Assembly (NCBI RefSeq): GCF_014649995.1
Contig: NZ_BMUC01000012.1
Span: 113,719 to 177,718 of the forward strand
Reading direction: 5' to 3'
DNA: 64,000 bases
Source of the DNA: Streptomyces griseoflavus
Lineage (GTDB): Bacteria; Actinomycetota; Actinomycetes; Streptomycetales; Streptomycetaceae
In this document: positions 1-8,319 of the stretch, in pieces
Layout of the letters: each line of letters starts with the position of its first letter
Position numbering within the stretch: the stretch's first letter is position 1
Position numbers and translations under genes: made by a program
The notes under the pieces: generated by a model
The model's input: only the letters and a program-made list of their open reading frames with translations
What the model was told of the DNA's origin: nothing
Databases searched by the model: none

Positions 1-1
1 T

Positions 2-28
2 GTCGCGCGGGTTTCCCCCCGCGGCGAC
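2..28. terminator. GC-rich hairpin at the window edge, possible terminator
   Basis: The arms GTCGCGCGGG (2-11) and CCCGCGGCGAC (18-28) pair with one bulged G. It probably ends a gene lying to the left of the window, which cannot be seen. The rest of the stretch up to 192 shows no convincing gene. Confidence 0.3.
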
Positions 29-192
29 GAAGTAAACATTACCAGGTGTTCCGGGGTGGCCGATCACCCCGCCCGGCCGGGGCGTCGTGCGAACGGCGTG
101 TGACGGGCCGGGCCGGGGCTTGGGGCGCGGCCGGAGGGGAGAGAGGATGAGCGGGACCCACCAGCCGGAACACCAGCAGCGGGAGGAAGCAC

Positions 193-1518
193 GTGAGCGA
201 GACGGGCACGGCCAGGGGCGTCACCGGTGAGGACGAGGTCGTGGACCTCTGCCGCGAGCTGATCCGGATCGACACCAGCAACTACGGCGACCACTCGGGC
301 CCCGGCGAGCGCAAGGCGGCCGAGTACGTCGCCGAGAAGCTCGCCGAGGTGGGACTCGAGCCGAAGATCTTCGAGTCGCACCCGGGGCGCGCCTCCACGG
401 TGGCCCGGATCGAGGGCTAGGACCCGTCGCGGCCCGCGCTGCTCATCCACGGCCACACCGACGTCGTACCGGCCAACGCGGACGACTGGACCCACCACCC
501 CTTCTCCGGCGAGATCGCCGACGGATGCGTGTGGGGACGCGGGGCCGTCGACATGAAGGACATGGACGCGATGACCCTCGCGGTCGTCCGCGACCGGATG
601 CGCAGCGGACGCAAGCCGCCCCGGGACATCGTGCTGGCGTTCCTCGCCGACGAGGAGGCGGGCGGCACGTACGGCGCCAAGCACCTGGTGCGCGAGCACC
701 CCGAACTGTTCGAGGGCGTCACCGAGGCGATCGGCGAGGTCGGCGGCTTCTCCTTCACCGTCAACGAGAAGCTGCGCCTCTACCTGGTGGAGACCGCCGA
801 GAAGGGCATGCACTGGATGCGGCTCACCGTCGACGGCACCGCGGGCCACGGCTCGATGACCAACGACGACAACGCCATCACCGAGCTGTGCGAGGCCGTC
901 GCCCGCCTCGGCCGGCACAAATGGCCGGTCAGGGTCACCAAGACCGTACGGGCCTTCCTGGACGAGCTCTCCGACGCGCTCGGCACCGAGCTCGATCCCG
1001 AGAACATGGACGAGACCCTCGCCAAGCTCGGCGGCATCGCCCGCATGATCGGCACCACCCTGCGCAACTCGGCGGCGCCCACCCAGCTCGGCGCCGGCTA
1101 CAAGGTCAACGTGATCCCCGGCCAGGCCACCGCGCATGTCGACGGCCGCTTCCTGCCCGGCTACGAGGAGGAGTTCCTCGCCGACCTCGACCGGATCCTT
1201 GGCCCGCGGGTGAGGCGTGAGGACGTGCACTCCGACAAGGCGCTGGAGACCGACTTCGACGGCCGGCTCGTGGACGCCATGCAGACCGCCCTGCGGGCGG
1301 AGGACCCGATCGCGCGGGCCGTGCCGTACATGCTCTCCGGCGGCACCGATGCCAAGTCCTTCGACGACCTCGGCATCCGCTGCTTCGGCTTCGCGCCGCT
1401 GAAGCTCCCCCCGGAGCTGGACTTCGCGGGCATGTTCCACGGGGTCGACGAGCGGGTGCCGGTGGACGGCCTCACGTTCGGGGTACGGGTGCTCGACCGC
1501 TTCCTCGACGCCTCCTGA
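193..1518 (+). pseudogene. M20-family metallopeptidase interrupted by an in-frame amber codon
   Basis: A zinc-dependent M20 (ArgE/DapE/CPG2-type) amidohydrolase or peptidase, probably cytosolic. GTG 193 follows a GGGAGGA ribosome site. The frame runs 75 codons to TAG at 418-420, then continues in the same frame, with no frameshift, to TGA at 1516-1518. Read through, it would be about 441 residues, a normal M20 length. The family signatures lie on both sides of the stop: IRIDTSN before it; HGHTDVV (about residue 88), GAVDMKDMDAM, the catalytic DEEAGG and the C-terminal FHGVDERVP after it. Homologous proteins usually have Glu or Asp where the stop lies (context RIEG-stop-DPSRPALL), so GAG to TAG is the simplest explanation. 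A restart near 529 would lack the HGHTD zinc and catalytic segment. It is therefore inactivated unless the stop is suppressed or is a sequencing error. Confidence 0.85.
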
Positions 1519-1597
1519 GGCAGGGACGGCCCGGATCGACCCGATAATCGCGCAGGCGTGCGGAGTTGCCCGGGAAGAGTGAATGCGACCATAAGCT

Positions 1598-1625
1598 CGT
1601 AGCCTCATTACTTCCTCCTCGTTAC
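1598..1625 (+). promoter_or_regulatory. candidate sigma-BldN-type promoter of chpH
   Basis: CGTAGC (1598-1603), a 16-nt spacer and CGTTAC (1620-1625) resemble the -35/-10 pair CGTAAC-16-CGTTGA that I recall for BldN-dependent bldM p1. Chaplin genes are known members of the BldN regulon. The assignment is by resemblance only. Confidence 0.45.
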
Positions 1626-1674
1626 CCGTGATGTGATCCGCGACTTTGGATCGCTTTGCCAACAAGGAGGAACA

Positions 1675-1908
1675 ATGCTCAAGAAGGTCGTCGCCGTCGC
1701 CGCTGCCACCGGTGGTCTGGTTCTCGCGGGCGCGGGCATGGCCGCCGCCGACTCGGGCGCCCAGGGTGCCGCCGTGCACTCCCCGGGTGTCATTTCCGGC
1801 AACGTCATCCAGGCCCCGATCCACATCCCCGTGAACGTGTGCGGCAACACGATCTCCGTGATCGGTCTGCTGAACCCCGCCTTCGGCAACACCTGCGTCA
1901 ACGCCTGA
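1675..1908 (+). CDS. chpH: short chaplin ChpH
   Basis: A 77-residue secreted amphipathic protein that coats aerial hyphae and spores. Chaplins self-assemble into amyloid-like fibrils at the air-water interface and lower surface tension. A Sec signal peptide (MLKKVVAVAAATG... to about Ala25, AAADS cleavage region) precedes one chaplin domain (HSPGVISGN, HIPVNVCGNTISVIGLLNPAFGNTC). The domain has the two cysteines that form the intramolecular disulfide. There is no sortase signal, so this is a short chaplin. A strong AAGGAGG site precedes ATG 1675. The sequence is close to ChpH as I know it from S. coelicolor. It is followed by a strong terminator and then by chpC, the same pairing as in that species. 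Confidence 0.93.
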   Translation: MLKKVVAVAAATGGLVLAGAGMAAADSGAQGAAVHSPGVISGNVIQAPIHIPVNVCGNTISVIGLLNPAFGNTCVNA

Positions 1909-1954
1909 CGTCGTGTCTCGCCCTTCGGGGCAGGCCCGCTGAGGGCTCGAGCCC

Positions 1955-1992
1955 GTCGGCCCCGGAGCGCACGCCAGCGCTCCGGGGCCGAC
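1955..1992 (+). terminator. terminator of chpH
   Basis: A perfect 16-bp stem: GTCGGCCCCGGAGCGC (1955-1970), loop ACGCCA, and its complement (1977-1992). A second inverted repeat, CCGGGAGTC (2015-2023) with GACTCCCGG (2036-2044), lies between it and chpC. The two chaplins are therefore probably transcribed separately. Confidence 0.75.
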
Positions 1993-2072
1993 CGGTCTCC
2001 GAAACGTCGGAACACCGGGAGTCCGGCCGAACGGCGACTCCCGGAACCAGGTCGAAGGCAGGAATTCATCTC

Positions 2073-2819
2073 ATGCGACAAGTCACCCGCAAGGGCCTGA
2101 TGACCATGGCGGCCGCCACGGGTGTGCTCGCCGCGGCGGGCGGGGCGGCCCACGCCCACTCCGGTCCGGCCGGCACCGCCGCCGGATCACCCGGCGTACT
2201 GTCCGGGAACACGGTGCAGGCGCCGGTGCACGTGCCGGTGAACGTCTGCGGCAACACGGTCGACGTCGTCGGTGCCCTCAACCCGTCCGTCGGCAACTCC
2301 TGTGCCGGCGAGGGCGGCGCCTCCGCCACGGGCGGGCACGCGGGCTCGGGCAGCCACGAAGGCTCGGGCGGCCAGGGCGGCTCGAACGCCGACGCGCACA
2401 CGAGTGACTCGCCCGGCGTGGCATCCGGCAACCAGATCCAGGTGCCGGTGCACGTCCCGGTGAACGTCTGCGGCAACACCGTCGACGTCCTCGGCGCCGG
2501 CAACGCCACCGGGGACAACGGCTGCGCCGACGGCGACGCCGGCCGCGAGACGCCGGAACAGCCCGGCGACCCGGGCGAGCCCGGCAGCCCCGAACGGCCG
2601 GACGCCCCCGGCGACGGGCCGGACACCCCGGGCGACCGCACCCCGCCCGGCGCACCGGACGGCAACCGGCCGGACACCCACTCCGGATCCCGGCCCGGTG
2701 CCGACGCGGAGCTGGCCCGCACCGGCAGCGAACTGCCCATGGGCCTCGTCCTCCCGGTCGGCGCGGGCGCCCTCCTCGCCGGCGCGGTCCTCTACCGCAG
2801 GGCCCGCACCGCCGCGTGA
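2073..2819 (+). CDS. chpC: long, cell-wall-anchored chaplin ChpC
   Basis: A 248-residue long chaplin. A signal peptide ends near AAHAHSG. Two chaplin domains follow (from about residues 36 and 115), each with SPGV.SGN, VPVHVPVNVCGNTVDV and a paired cysteine (NSC, NGC). Between and after them are Gly/Ser-rich and then Pro/Gly/Asp-rich linkers. The C-terminus carries LARTG (residues 214-218), a class E sortase LAxTG signal, then a hydrophobic stretch and the basic tail YRRARTAA. The mature protein should be covalently attached to peptidoglycan by SrtE1/E2 and anchor the short chaplins. ATG 2073 was chosen because the signal peptide begins there; upstream in-frame extension is composition-driven. 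The tandem position after chpH supports ChpC rather than ChpA or ChpB. Confidence 0.92.
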   Translation: MRQVTRKGLMTMAAATGVLAAAGGAAHAHSGPAGTAAGSPGVLSGNTVQAPVHVPVNVCGNTVDVVGALNPSVGNSCAGEGGASATGGHAGSGSHEGSGGQGGSNADAHTSDSPGVASGNQIQVPVHVPVNVCGNTVDVLGAGNATGDNGCADGDAGRETPEQPGDPGEPGSPERPDAPGDGPDTPGDRTPPGAPDGNRPDTHSGSRPGADAELARTGSELPMGLVLPVGAGALLAGAVLYRRARTAA

Positions 2820-2831
2820 CACCGGACACAC

Positions 2832-2863
2832 GGAGCGGGCCCCGCGATCACGGGGCCCGCTCC
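2832..2863. terminator. bidirectional terminator between chpC and a convergent gene
   Basis: A perfect 13-bp stem, GGAGCGGGCCCCG (2832-2844), loop CGATCA, CGGGGCCCGCTCC (2851-2863), lies between two convergent genes. Confidence 0.8.
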
Positions 2864-2892
2864 GTCGTGTGATTCCGGCCGGGAGTGGCTGC

Positions 2893-3081
2893 TCACCAGG
2901 TGGCGCGCACCTGTCGGATGATCCGCCGCCGCAGCCGCACCCTGCGGCTGCCGTCACGCATCAGCGTCAGGCGGTACAACTCCCAGTGACCGTACTCTGC
3001 GTGGTCCGTCAGCAGACGTGCCGTCTCCTTGCGGGAGACCCCGCGCGGTACGTACACGTCGACAAATTCGTATTCCGGCAT
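2893..3081 (-). CDS. DUF5703 family small protein
   Basis: A 62-residue basic protein (MPEYEFVDVYVPRGVSRKE..., ending RRRIIRQVRATW). It matches the short actinobacterial DUF5703 family in full length. No signal peptide, membrane segment or catalytic motif is visible. An N-terminal beta-strand stretch, a central helix (KETARLLTDHAEYGHWEL) and a strongly basic C-terminus could suit a nucleic-acid or protein contact, but that is inference. It is convergent with chpC and divergent from the acidic protein at 3129. Function unknown. Confidence 0.8.
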   Translation of the reverse strand: MPEYEFVDVYVPRGVSRKETARLLTDHAEYGHWELYRLTLMRDGSRRVRLRRRIIRQVRATW

Positions 3082-3115
3082 CGCATCTATTGTGCGGGCC
3101 GGGCCCCGGTACGGA

Positions 3116-3121
3116 TAGCGT
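3116..3121 (+). promoter_or_regulatory. -10 hexamer placed for a leaderless transcript
   Basis: TAGCGT ends 7 nt before ATG 3129, and no Shine-Dalgarno sequence lies between them. Transcription would start at or next to the start codon. Confidence 0.4.
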
Positions 3122-3128
3122 CTGCACT

Positions 3129-3821
3129 ATGTCTGATGCTGCGCAGCCCACCGCTGCCGAGGTACGCGCCGCCGCCGAGGCGGTGAAGACCGCGCTCGAC
3201 CGCCACCTGGCCGCGGTCGAAAGCCGGTCGGGGGATGAGGACCCGGCCGTCTACGAGGCGTTCAACCAGCTGGCCGCGGCCGCGGAGGCGTACGACGAAC
3301 TGCTCTACGACCGCTACGACGAGGTCACGCCCTTCGAGATTCCCAGCGCCGGGGACGCGCCGCCGTACACCGGCCCCGAGGAGCCGAGCGCGGTCAGTGT
3401 GCTGATCCGCCGCGACTACGCCGTGGCGGAGCCGCAGCGGCTGCGCGCGCACGCCCAGCGGATCGAGGCGGCGGACGACGAGGGCGGGGAGGTGTCCGGC
3501 ACCGTCCACGGCGCGCTCGGTCTGCTGTTCGGCGAGTTCGAACCGGACGAGATCGCCTCCCGGCACGCGGAGTTCGGCCTGGAGGAGGGCGACTCGACGC
3601 TCTGGGTGACGGCATCGGACGAACCGGCGGAACCCGGCGAGTGGCTGGAGGCCCCGTTCGATCAGGTGGACTCGCAACAGGTCATCTGCCGCTTCGACGT
3701 CAGCGCCGTCTTCGACGACGACGAGGACCTGGACGACGACGGGGACGACGACCTGGAGGAGCTGCCTGCCCTGGTCCTCGACGAGGACGAGGACCTGGAA
3801 CCGCTCGACGCGGACCGCTGA
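3129..3821 (+). CDS. acidic conserved protein of unknown function
   Basis: A 230-residue soluble protein with no recognised catalytic motif. The N-terminal third is helical (AAEVRAAAEAVKTALDRHLAAVE, AFNQLAAAAEAYDELLYDRYDEVTP). The middle resembles a mixed alpha/beta domain (SVLIRRDYAV, HGALGLLFGEFEPDEIASR). The last 40 residues are almost all Asp and Glu (DDDEDLDDDGDDDLEELP). I recognise it only as a conserved Streptomyces hypothetical. The acidic tail could bind basic partners or divalent cations, which is speculation. No ribosome site precedes ATG 3129, fitting the leaderless promoter. It ends at a strong bidirectional terminator. Confidence 0.75.
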   Translation: MSDAAQPTAAEVRAAAEAVKTALDRHLAAVESRSGDEDPAVYEAFNQLAAAAEAYDELLYDRYDEVTPFEIPSAGDAPPYTGPEEPSAVSVLIRRDYAVAEPQRLRAHAQRIEAADDEGGEVSGTVHGALGLLFGEFEPDEIASRHAEFGLEEGDSTLWVTASDEPAEPGEWLEAPFDQVDSQQVICRFDVSAVFDDDEDLDDDGDDDLEELPALVLDEDEDLEPLDADR

Positions 3822-3826
3822 CCGCC

Positions 3827-3868
3827 CCCGGGCTGCGGCGGCGTCCACGGACGCCGTCGCAGCCCGGG
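3827..3868. terminator. bidirectional terminator
   Basis: An 18-bp stem (3827-3844 with 3851-3868) containing one G-U position, with loop CCACGG, sits between two convergent genes. Confidence 0.75.
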
Positions 3869-3885
3869 CACGACCCGGCCCGGTC

Positions 3886-5922
3886 TCAGTCGCCGGTGCC
3901 CGACGGGACCTGCGGCGCCAGCAGCAGCGGCAGCCGGGTCGTCCGCGGTTTCGCCGTCACCTCGGCCACGGCACGCGGCAGCGCCTGCTCCACCCCGTGC
4001 ACCACGGACAGGTGCCGTCCGGCCCGGCCGAACGCCGTGTACACCCAGGGCCGGCTCAGCGCCGGCACGGCGTCACCGGGCAGCACCACGACCACCGCGG
4101 GCCACCGGCAGCCGACCGCCTGGTGCGCGGTCAGCGCCCACCCGTGCCGCACGGCCGCATCGACCCGCTCCCTCGGCACGACGACGTCCTCGCCCCCGCA
4201 CTCCAGGTGCAGCCCTTCGCCGTCGGCCCTCACCACGCGGCCCGGCAGGGTGCGTCCGGGAGCGGGGGAGTAGGCCACGCGGTCGCCCGGGTCGAACCCG
4301 CCGAACCGCCCCGGCCCCGGATTCAGCCGCTCCTTCAGCGCGGCGTTCAGCACCCGCGTGCCCACCGCGCCCCCGTGCCCCGGAGTGATCACCTGGGTCT
4401 CCTCGGCCGGCACCCCGATGGCGCGCGGCACCGAGTCCACCACCAGCTGCACGGTCCGGTGCACGGCCTCTCCCGCGTCCCGCACCGGCACGATCACGAC
4501 CTCCTTGCCGGGCGCCGCGACCTGGTTCAGCTCACCGACGCCGATTCCGGAGACCAGCTCGCCCAGCGGTCCCGGATCGGGCCGCCGGGAGGCGACCTGC
4601 GGGCAGATCCGCGCCGCCAGCAGATCCGCGAACACCCGTCCGGGCCCCACCGACCCCAGCACTCCGGGGTCACCGGCCAGCACCAGCCGCGCCCCGTCCG
4701 GCAGCGACTCCGTCACCAGGGCCGCGGCCTCGACGTCCAGCTGCGGGGCGTCGAGCACCACCAGCAGATCCACGGCCCAGGCGCCGTCGGCGTCCCGCCC
4801 GGGTCCCTCGGCGCCGGACAGCAGCCCCGCGACCGTGGCGACGCCCGGCCCTTCGACGAGCGCCGCGAGCCGGGCCCGCCCGAGCGGGCTGTGCGTGGCG
4901 GCCCAGGCCCGCAGCCCCAGCCCGTGCGCCGCGTTCAGCAGCGCGGCGGGCTCCACCGCCGAGGCCTCCCCGCCGGTGTGCAGCACCAGCCCGTGCCCGG
5001 CCACGGCACGGATCAGCTCACCGGCGGACCCCTCCGCCGAAGCGGCCGCGGGCTCCCAGTCCTCGCCGTCGCGCCCGGTCACCGAGTTGGCCAGCCGGGC
5101 CAGTCCGTCGGCGAGGCTCTCCTCGGCCATCGCGTACCGCTCCAGGCCCACCAGCACGCGAACCGGCTGCTCCCCGTCCTCCCCGGCCTCGCCGATGGCG
5201 TCCTGGAAGACGAGGACGTCGCCCTCCGCGATGGCGTCCCGCACGGCCGCCTCGGGCTCCGGCACGCCCTGCCGTCCCAGCGCTTCGGCCAGCGCGGCCA
5301 GGTCCAGCACGGTGTGCCCGGCCGGCGCGGCCTGCTCCAGCAGCCACACGGCGAGCGAACGGCCCCGCCGCTCGTCGCCCGGACCGGCCTCCGCTCCGAG
5401 CAGCGCCCGCGCGAACCCGTCGGCCTGTTCGGGCCGCACCCCGGCGATCCGCAGCAACTGCCACGGGTCGGAGCGCAGCACGTCGGCGGCCCCTTCGCCC
5501 CACACGGCGGCGGCCCGCACGGCCAGCCCTTCGGGAGCACCCCCCTGTACCAGCACCTCCCGCACGTCCTCGACGGCTCCGGCGGCGGGAGCGGCCGGAG
5601 CCACGGCCGGCGCCCGCCGCACGGGTTCGGGGGCGGGCCGCCGGGGGGCGGGCCGCACCTCCTCGAACACGGTGGCGGCCGGTTTCTGTCCGCTCTCCAC
5701 GGCCCGTACGGCGGCCAGCAGATCGGCCGCCGTACCGCTCAGCTTGCCCCCGGCCTCGACCGGCGCCTGTCGCTCCGCCTTGCGCCGCTCGATGCGCTCC
5801 CGCTCCAGGCGCTGCGCGGCCAGCTCGGCCTCCGCCTCGGACACCTGCGCGCCCTCGGCGGGTGTGCCGTCCGCGCTCTCCGGCTCGGCGTCCTCCGGCG
5901 TCTCGGGCGGCTCGGTGCTCAC
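3886..5922 (-). CDS. RecD2-like helicase-fold protein with a degenerate Walker A
   Basis: A 678-residue protein related to the RecD/RecD2 superfamily 1B helicases. In order: a charged coiled region (about 1-60), a Pro/Ala linker, a helix-hairpin-helix segment (about 140-185, AAVWGEGAADVLRSDPWQLLRIAGV), and a helicase core. Core motifs remain recognisable: LVLAGDPGVLGSVGPGRVFADLL (motif III region), WALTAHQAVG (motif V, normally LTxHKSQG) and VYTAFGRAGRHLSVV (motif VI, normally LYTAxTRA). The Walker A place reads LHTGGEASAVEP instead of GGPGTGKTT, so the phosphate-binding Lys is gone, and Walker B reads VVLDAP instead of DEA. I infer that it no longer hydrolyses ATP and may be a structural or regulatory DNA-binding relative. 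The GTG start overlaps the upstream aldo/keto reductase stop by 4 bp, so translation is probably coupled. Confidence 0.75.
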   Translation of the reverse strand: MSTEPPETPEDAEPESADGTPAEGAQVSEAEAELAAQRLERERIERRKAERQAPVEAGGKLSGTAADLLAAVRAVESGQKPAATVFEEVRPAPRRPAPEPVRRAPAVAPAAPAAGAVEDVREVLVQGGAPEGLAVRAAAVWGEGAADVLRSDPWQLLRIAGVRPEQADGFARALLGAEAGPGDERRGRSLAVWLLEQAAPAGHTVLDLAALAEALGRQGVPEPEAAVRDAIAEGDVLVFQDAIGEAGEDGEQPVRVLVGLERYAMAEESLADGLARLANSVTGRDGEDWEPAAASAEGSAGELIRAVAGHGLVLHTGGEASAVEPAALLNAAHGLGLRAWAATHSPLGRARLAALVEGPGVATVAGLLSGAEGPGRDADGAWAVDLLVVLDAPQLDVEAAALVTESLPDGARLVLAGDPGVLGSVGPGRVFADLLAARICPQVASRRPDPGPLGELVSGIGVGELNQVAAPGKEVVIVPVRDAGEAVHRTVQLVVDSVPRAIGVPAEETQVITPGHGGAVGTRVLNAALKERLNPGPGRFGGFDPGDRVAYSPAPGRTLPGRVVRADGEGLHLECGGEDVVVPRERVDAAVRHGWALTAHQAVGCRWPAVVVVLPGDAVPALSRPWVYTAFGRAGRHLSVVHGVEQALPRAVAEVTAKPRTTRLPLLLAPQVPSGTGD

Positions 5923-6905
5923 AGCGTGCTCCAGTCGTGATCGGGGTAGCGGTGCACGGGCGCCGACACATCGTCCAGCGCCCGGCAGATCTCGTCAGGA
6001 AGACTAAGCTCCTCCACTGACAACGCCGCCGTGAGCTGCCGCGCGTTGCGCGCGCCGACGACGGGGGCGGCCACCCCGGGCCGGTCACGGACCCAGGCGA
6101 GCGCCACCTGCAACGTGGTCACGGCCAGCCCGTCCGCCGCCGTGGTCACGGCGTCCACGATGCGGCTCGCCGTGTCGTCCAGGTACGGCGCGACGAACGG
6201 AGCGAGGTGTTCCGACGCGCCCCGGGAGTCCGACGGGGTGGCGTCGCCCCGGTACTTGCCGCTGAGCACGCCCCGCCCGAGCGGTGAGGACGGCAGGAGT
6301 CCGATGCCGAGGTCGATCGCGGCGGGCAGGACTTCCCGCTCCACGCCGCGCTGCAGCAGCGAGTACTCCATCTGCGTGCTCGCCAGCCGTGTCCGCGTGC
6401 CCGGCGCGGCCAGCTGCCAGGTCGCGGCCTTGGCGAGCTGCCAGCCGCAGAAGTTGGAGACCCCGGCGTACCGCACCCGGCCGCTGCCGACGGCGATGTC
6501 GAGCGCCTGCAGCGTCTCGTCCAGCGGCGTGGCGGGGTCGTAGGCGTGGATGTGCCAGACGTCGACGTAGTCGGTGCCGAGCCGGGCGAGCGAGGCGTCG
6601 AGGGCCGCGAGCAGGTGCCCCCGGGAGCCGTCGACGCGACGCTCCGGGTCGGGCACGCTGCCGGCCTTCGTCGAGATCACGAGGTCGCGGCGCGGTACGA
6701 GCCCGTCCATCAGCCTTCCGAGCAGGTACTCGGCCTCTCCGTCGCCGTACACGTCGGCGGTGTCGACGAGCGTGCCGCCGGCGTCCCAGAACGTCTTCAG
6801 CAGGTCCGCCGCGTCGTGCTCGTCGGTGTCCCGACCCCAGGTCAGCGTCCCGAGCCCGATCCGGGACACACGCAGGCCGGTACGGCCGAGATGCCTCTGC
6901 TCCAT
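5919..6905 (-). CDS. aldo/keto reductase
   Basis: A 328-residue NADPH-dependent oxidoreductase with a TIM-barrel fold, presumably cytosolic. It starts with the typical MEQRHLGRTGLRVSRIGLGT. The catalytic tetrad is visible: Asp and Tyr in DTADVYGDGEAEYLLG, Lys in LVISTKAGS, His in DVWHIHAYDP. The C-terminal cofactor region reads VAAPVVGARNARQL. The frame is open far upstream, but ATG 6905 is chosen because family similarity begins there. It forms a two-gene unit with the RecD-like gene through a 4-bp overlap. The substrate cannot be predicted. Confidence 0.88.
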   Translation of the reverse strand: MEQRHLGRTGLRVSRIGLGTLTWGRDTDEHDAADLLKTFWDAGGTLVDTADVYGDGEAEYLLGRLMDGLVPRRDLVISTKAGSVPDPERRVDGSRGHLLAALDASLARLGTDYVDVWHIHAYDPATPLDETLQALDIAVGSGRVRYAGVSNFCGWQLAKAATWQLAAPGTRTRLASTQMEYSLLQRGVEREVLPAAIDLGIGLLPSSPLGRGVLSGKYRGDATPSDSRGASEHLAPFVAPYLDDTASRIVDAVTTAADGLAVTTLQVALAWVRDRPGVAAPVVGARNARQLTAALSVEELSLPDEICRALDDVSAPVHRYPDHDWSTL

Positions 6906-7250
6906 GAACGCCGAGATTACTGGCCGGAGGCGGGAGCGTGGGGGCCTGTGGACAACCGACTTCCGCGACGTCGCGGGGGCGGCCGGGGCGGGTTCCGCGA
7001 GCCCGCGCCACGACGGTGCCCGGCGTTGGTGCGGGCCCCGGGGTCGCTGCGCAGCCCGGCGCCAACGGGGTGCCGTCGCGCCCACCCGTGCCGCCCCGCG
7101 GCACGTCTGCCCGCGGAAGCGAGGGGACGGAGGGTGTGGGCGTGGTTCCTCCCCACCCCGCAGACGCCGGCGCCACCGACCTCCACCCGGCCCCCGGAGG
7201 TATAGGGTCTGCGCACAAGCGACGTTACTCATCGGTAAGGGGAGACGGTC
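6906..7250. other. divergent intergenic region containing a dispersed repeat
   Basis: About 345 bp between the aldo/keto reductase and the F420-type oxidoreductase. I see no gene. It contains copy A of a dispersed element (7027-7118). A -10-like TAGGGT (7203-7208) probably serves the rightward gene, and GGGGAGA lies just before ATG 7251. Confidence 0.6.
7027..7118 (+). repeat. dispersed intergenic repeat, copy A
   Basis: It shares an identical 27-nt core (7061-7087, starting GCCAACGGGG) with the opposite strand at 42453-42479. Similarity extends over roughly 90 bp on either side (GGTGCGGGCC... GCGCAGCCCGGC, then CCGCCCC-GCGGCAC... CCCGCG). Confidence 0.75.
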
Positions 7251-8306
7251 ATGCAGCTAGGGATCAACCTCGGCTACTGGGGCGCCGGAATGGACGCGGA
7301 CAACCTCGCCGTGGCCCAGGAAGCCGACCGCCTCGGATACGCGGTCTGCTGGGCCGCGGAGGCCTACGGTTCCGACGCCGCCACGGTCCTCGCCTGGGTG
7401 GCCGCCCAGACCGAGCGCATCGACGTCGGCTCCGCCATCTTCCAGATCCCCGCCCGCCAGCCCGCGATGACCGCCATGACCGCGGCCACCCTCGACTCCC
7501 TCTCCGGCGGCCGTTTCCGCCTGGGCCTCGGCGTCTCCGGCCCCCAGGTCTCCGAGGGCTGGTACGGCGTCACGTTCGACAAGCCCCTCGCCCGCACCCG
7601 CGAGTACGTCGAGATCATCCGCAAGGCCATGACCCGCGAGCGCCTCTCCTACGAGGGCGAGCACTGGACGCTCCCCCTCCCGGGCGGCCCCGGCAAGCCC
7701 ATCAAGCTCACCGTGCACCCCGAGCGCGAGCACATCCCCCTCTACATCGCCGCGATCGGTCCGAAGAACCTGGAACAGACCGGCGAGATCGCCGACGGCG
7801 CGCTTCTGATCTTCCCCTCGGCCGATCACCTCGAGGACACCGCGGTCCGGCACATCCGGGCCGGCCGGGAGAAGGCCGGCAAGATCCTCGACGGCTTCGA
7901 CGTCTGCCCCACCCTCCCCCTGGCCGTCGGCGACGACAAGGACGTCACCACCCTCGCCGACACCTTCCGTCCCTACACCGCCCTGTACGTCGGCGGCATG
8001 GGCAGCCGCAAGCAGAACTTCTACAACCGGCTCGCCCAGCGCATGGGGTACGAGCGGGAGGCCGCCGAGATCCAGGACAAGTACCTGTCCGGCGACAAGC
8101 AGGGCGCCGCCGCCGCGGTGCCGCACGACCTGATCGACAAGACGACCCTGCTCGGCTCGGTCGACCGCATCGCCGACCGCATGAAGGCCTACGCCGCCGC
8201 CGGAGTCACCACCCTCACCCTCGCGCCGGCCGGCTTCACGCTCGACGAGCGCCTGGCCTCGTTGCGCGCCGGCACCGAGGCGATGGAGCGCGCCGGCCTG
8301 GCCTGA
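7251..8306 (+). CDS. LLM-class F420-dependent oxidoreductase
   Basis: A 351-residue bacterial-luciferase-like TIM-barrel enzyme that would transfer hydride from reduced F420 (or FMN) to an unknown substrate. Seen: N-terminal LGINLGYWGAG, the family segments VSGPQVSEGWYGV and EHIPLYIAAIGPKN (cofactor region), and C-terminal VDRIADRMKAYAAAGVTTLTL. The sequence is full length for F420 LLM proteins. ATG 7251 is preceded by a GGGGAGA site. A hairpin terminator follows. Family assignment is firm; F420 rather than FMN is inferred from the Streptomyces relatives. Confidence 0.88.
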   Translation: MQLGINLGYWGAGMDADNLAVAQEADRLGYAVCWAAEAYGSDAATVLAWVAAQTERIDVGSAIFQIPARQPAMTAMTAATLDSLSGGRFRLGLGVSGPQVSEGWYGVTFDKPLARTREYVEIIRKAMTRERLSYEGEHWTLPLPGGPGKPIKLTVHPEREHIPLYIAAIGPKNLEQTGEIADGALLIFPSADHLEDTAVRHIRAGREKAGKILDGFDVCPTLPLAVGDDKDVTTLADTFRPYTALYVGGMGSRKQNFYNRLAQRMGYEREAAEIQDKYLSGDKQGAAAAVPHDLIDKTTLLGSVDRIADRMKAYAAAGVTTLTLAPAGFTLDERLASLRAGTEAMERAGLA

Positions 8307-8319
8307 CACGTCAGCGGCC

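Noticed and set aside
147..230. A 27-codon ORF with an upstream GGAGAGAGG, overlapping the start of the M20 gene
   Set aside because: It runs out of frame through the M20 coding region, its composition is typical of a shifted frame, and the M20 start has its own ribosome site.
2073..2819. ChpA or ChpB as the identity of the long chaplin
   Set aside because: All long chaplins share two domains and LAxTG. The tandem position directly after chpH matches ChpC. The choice rests mainly on gene order.
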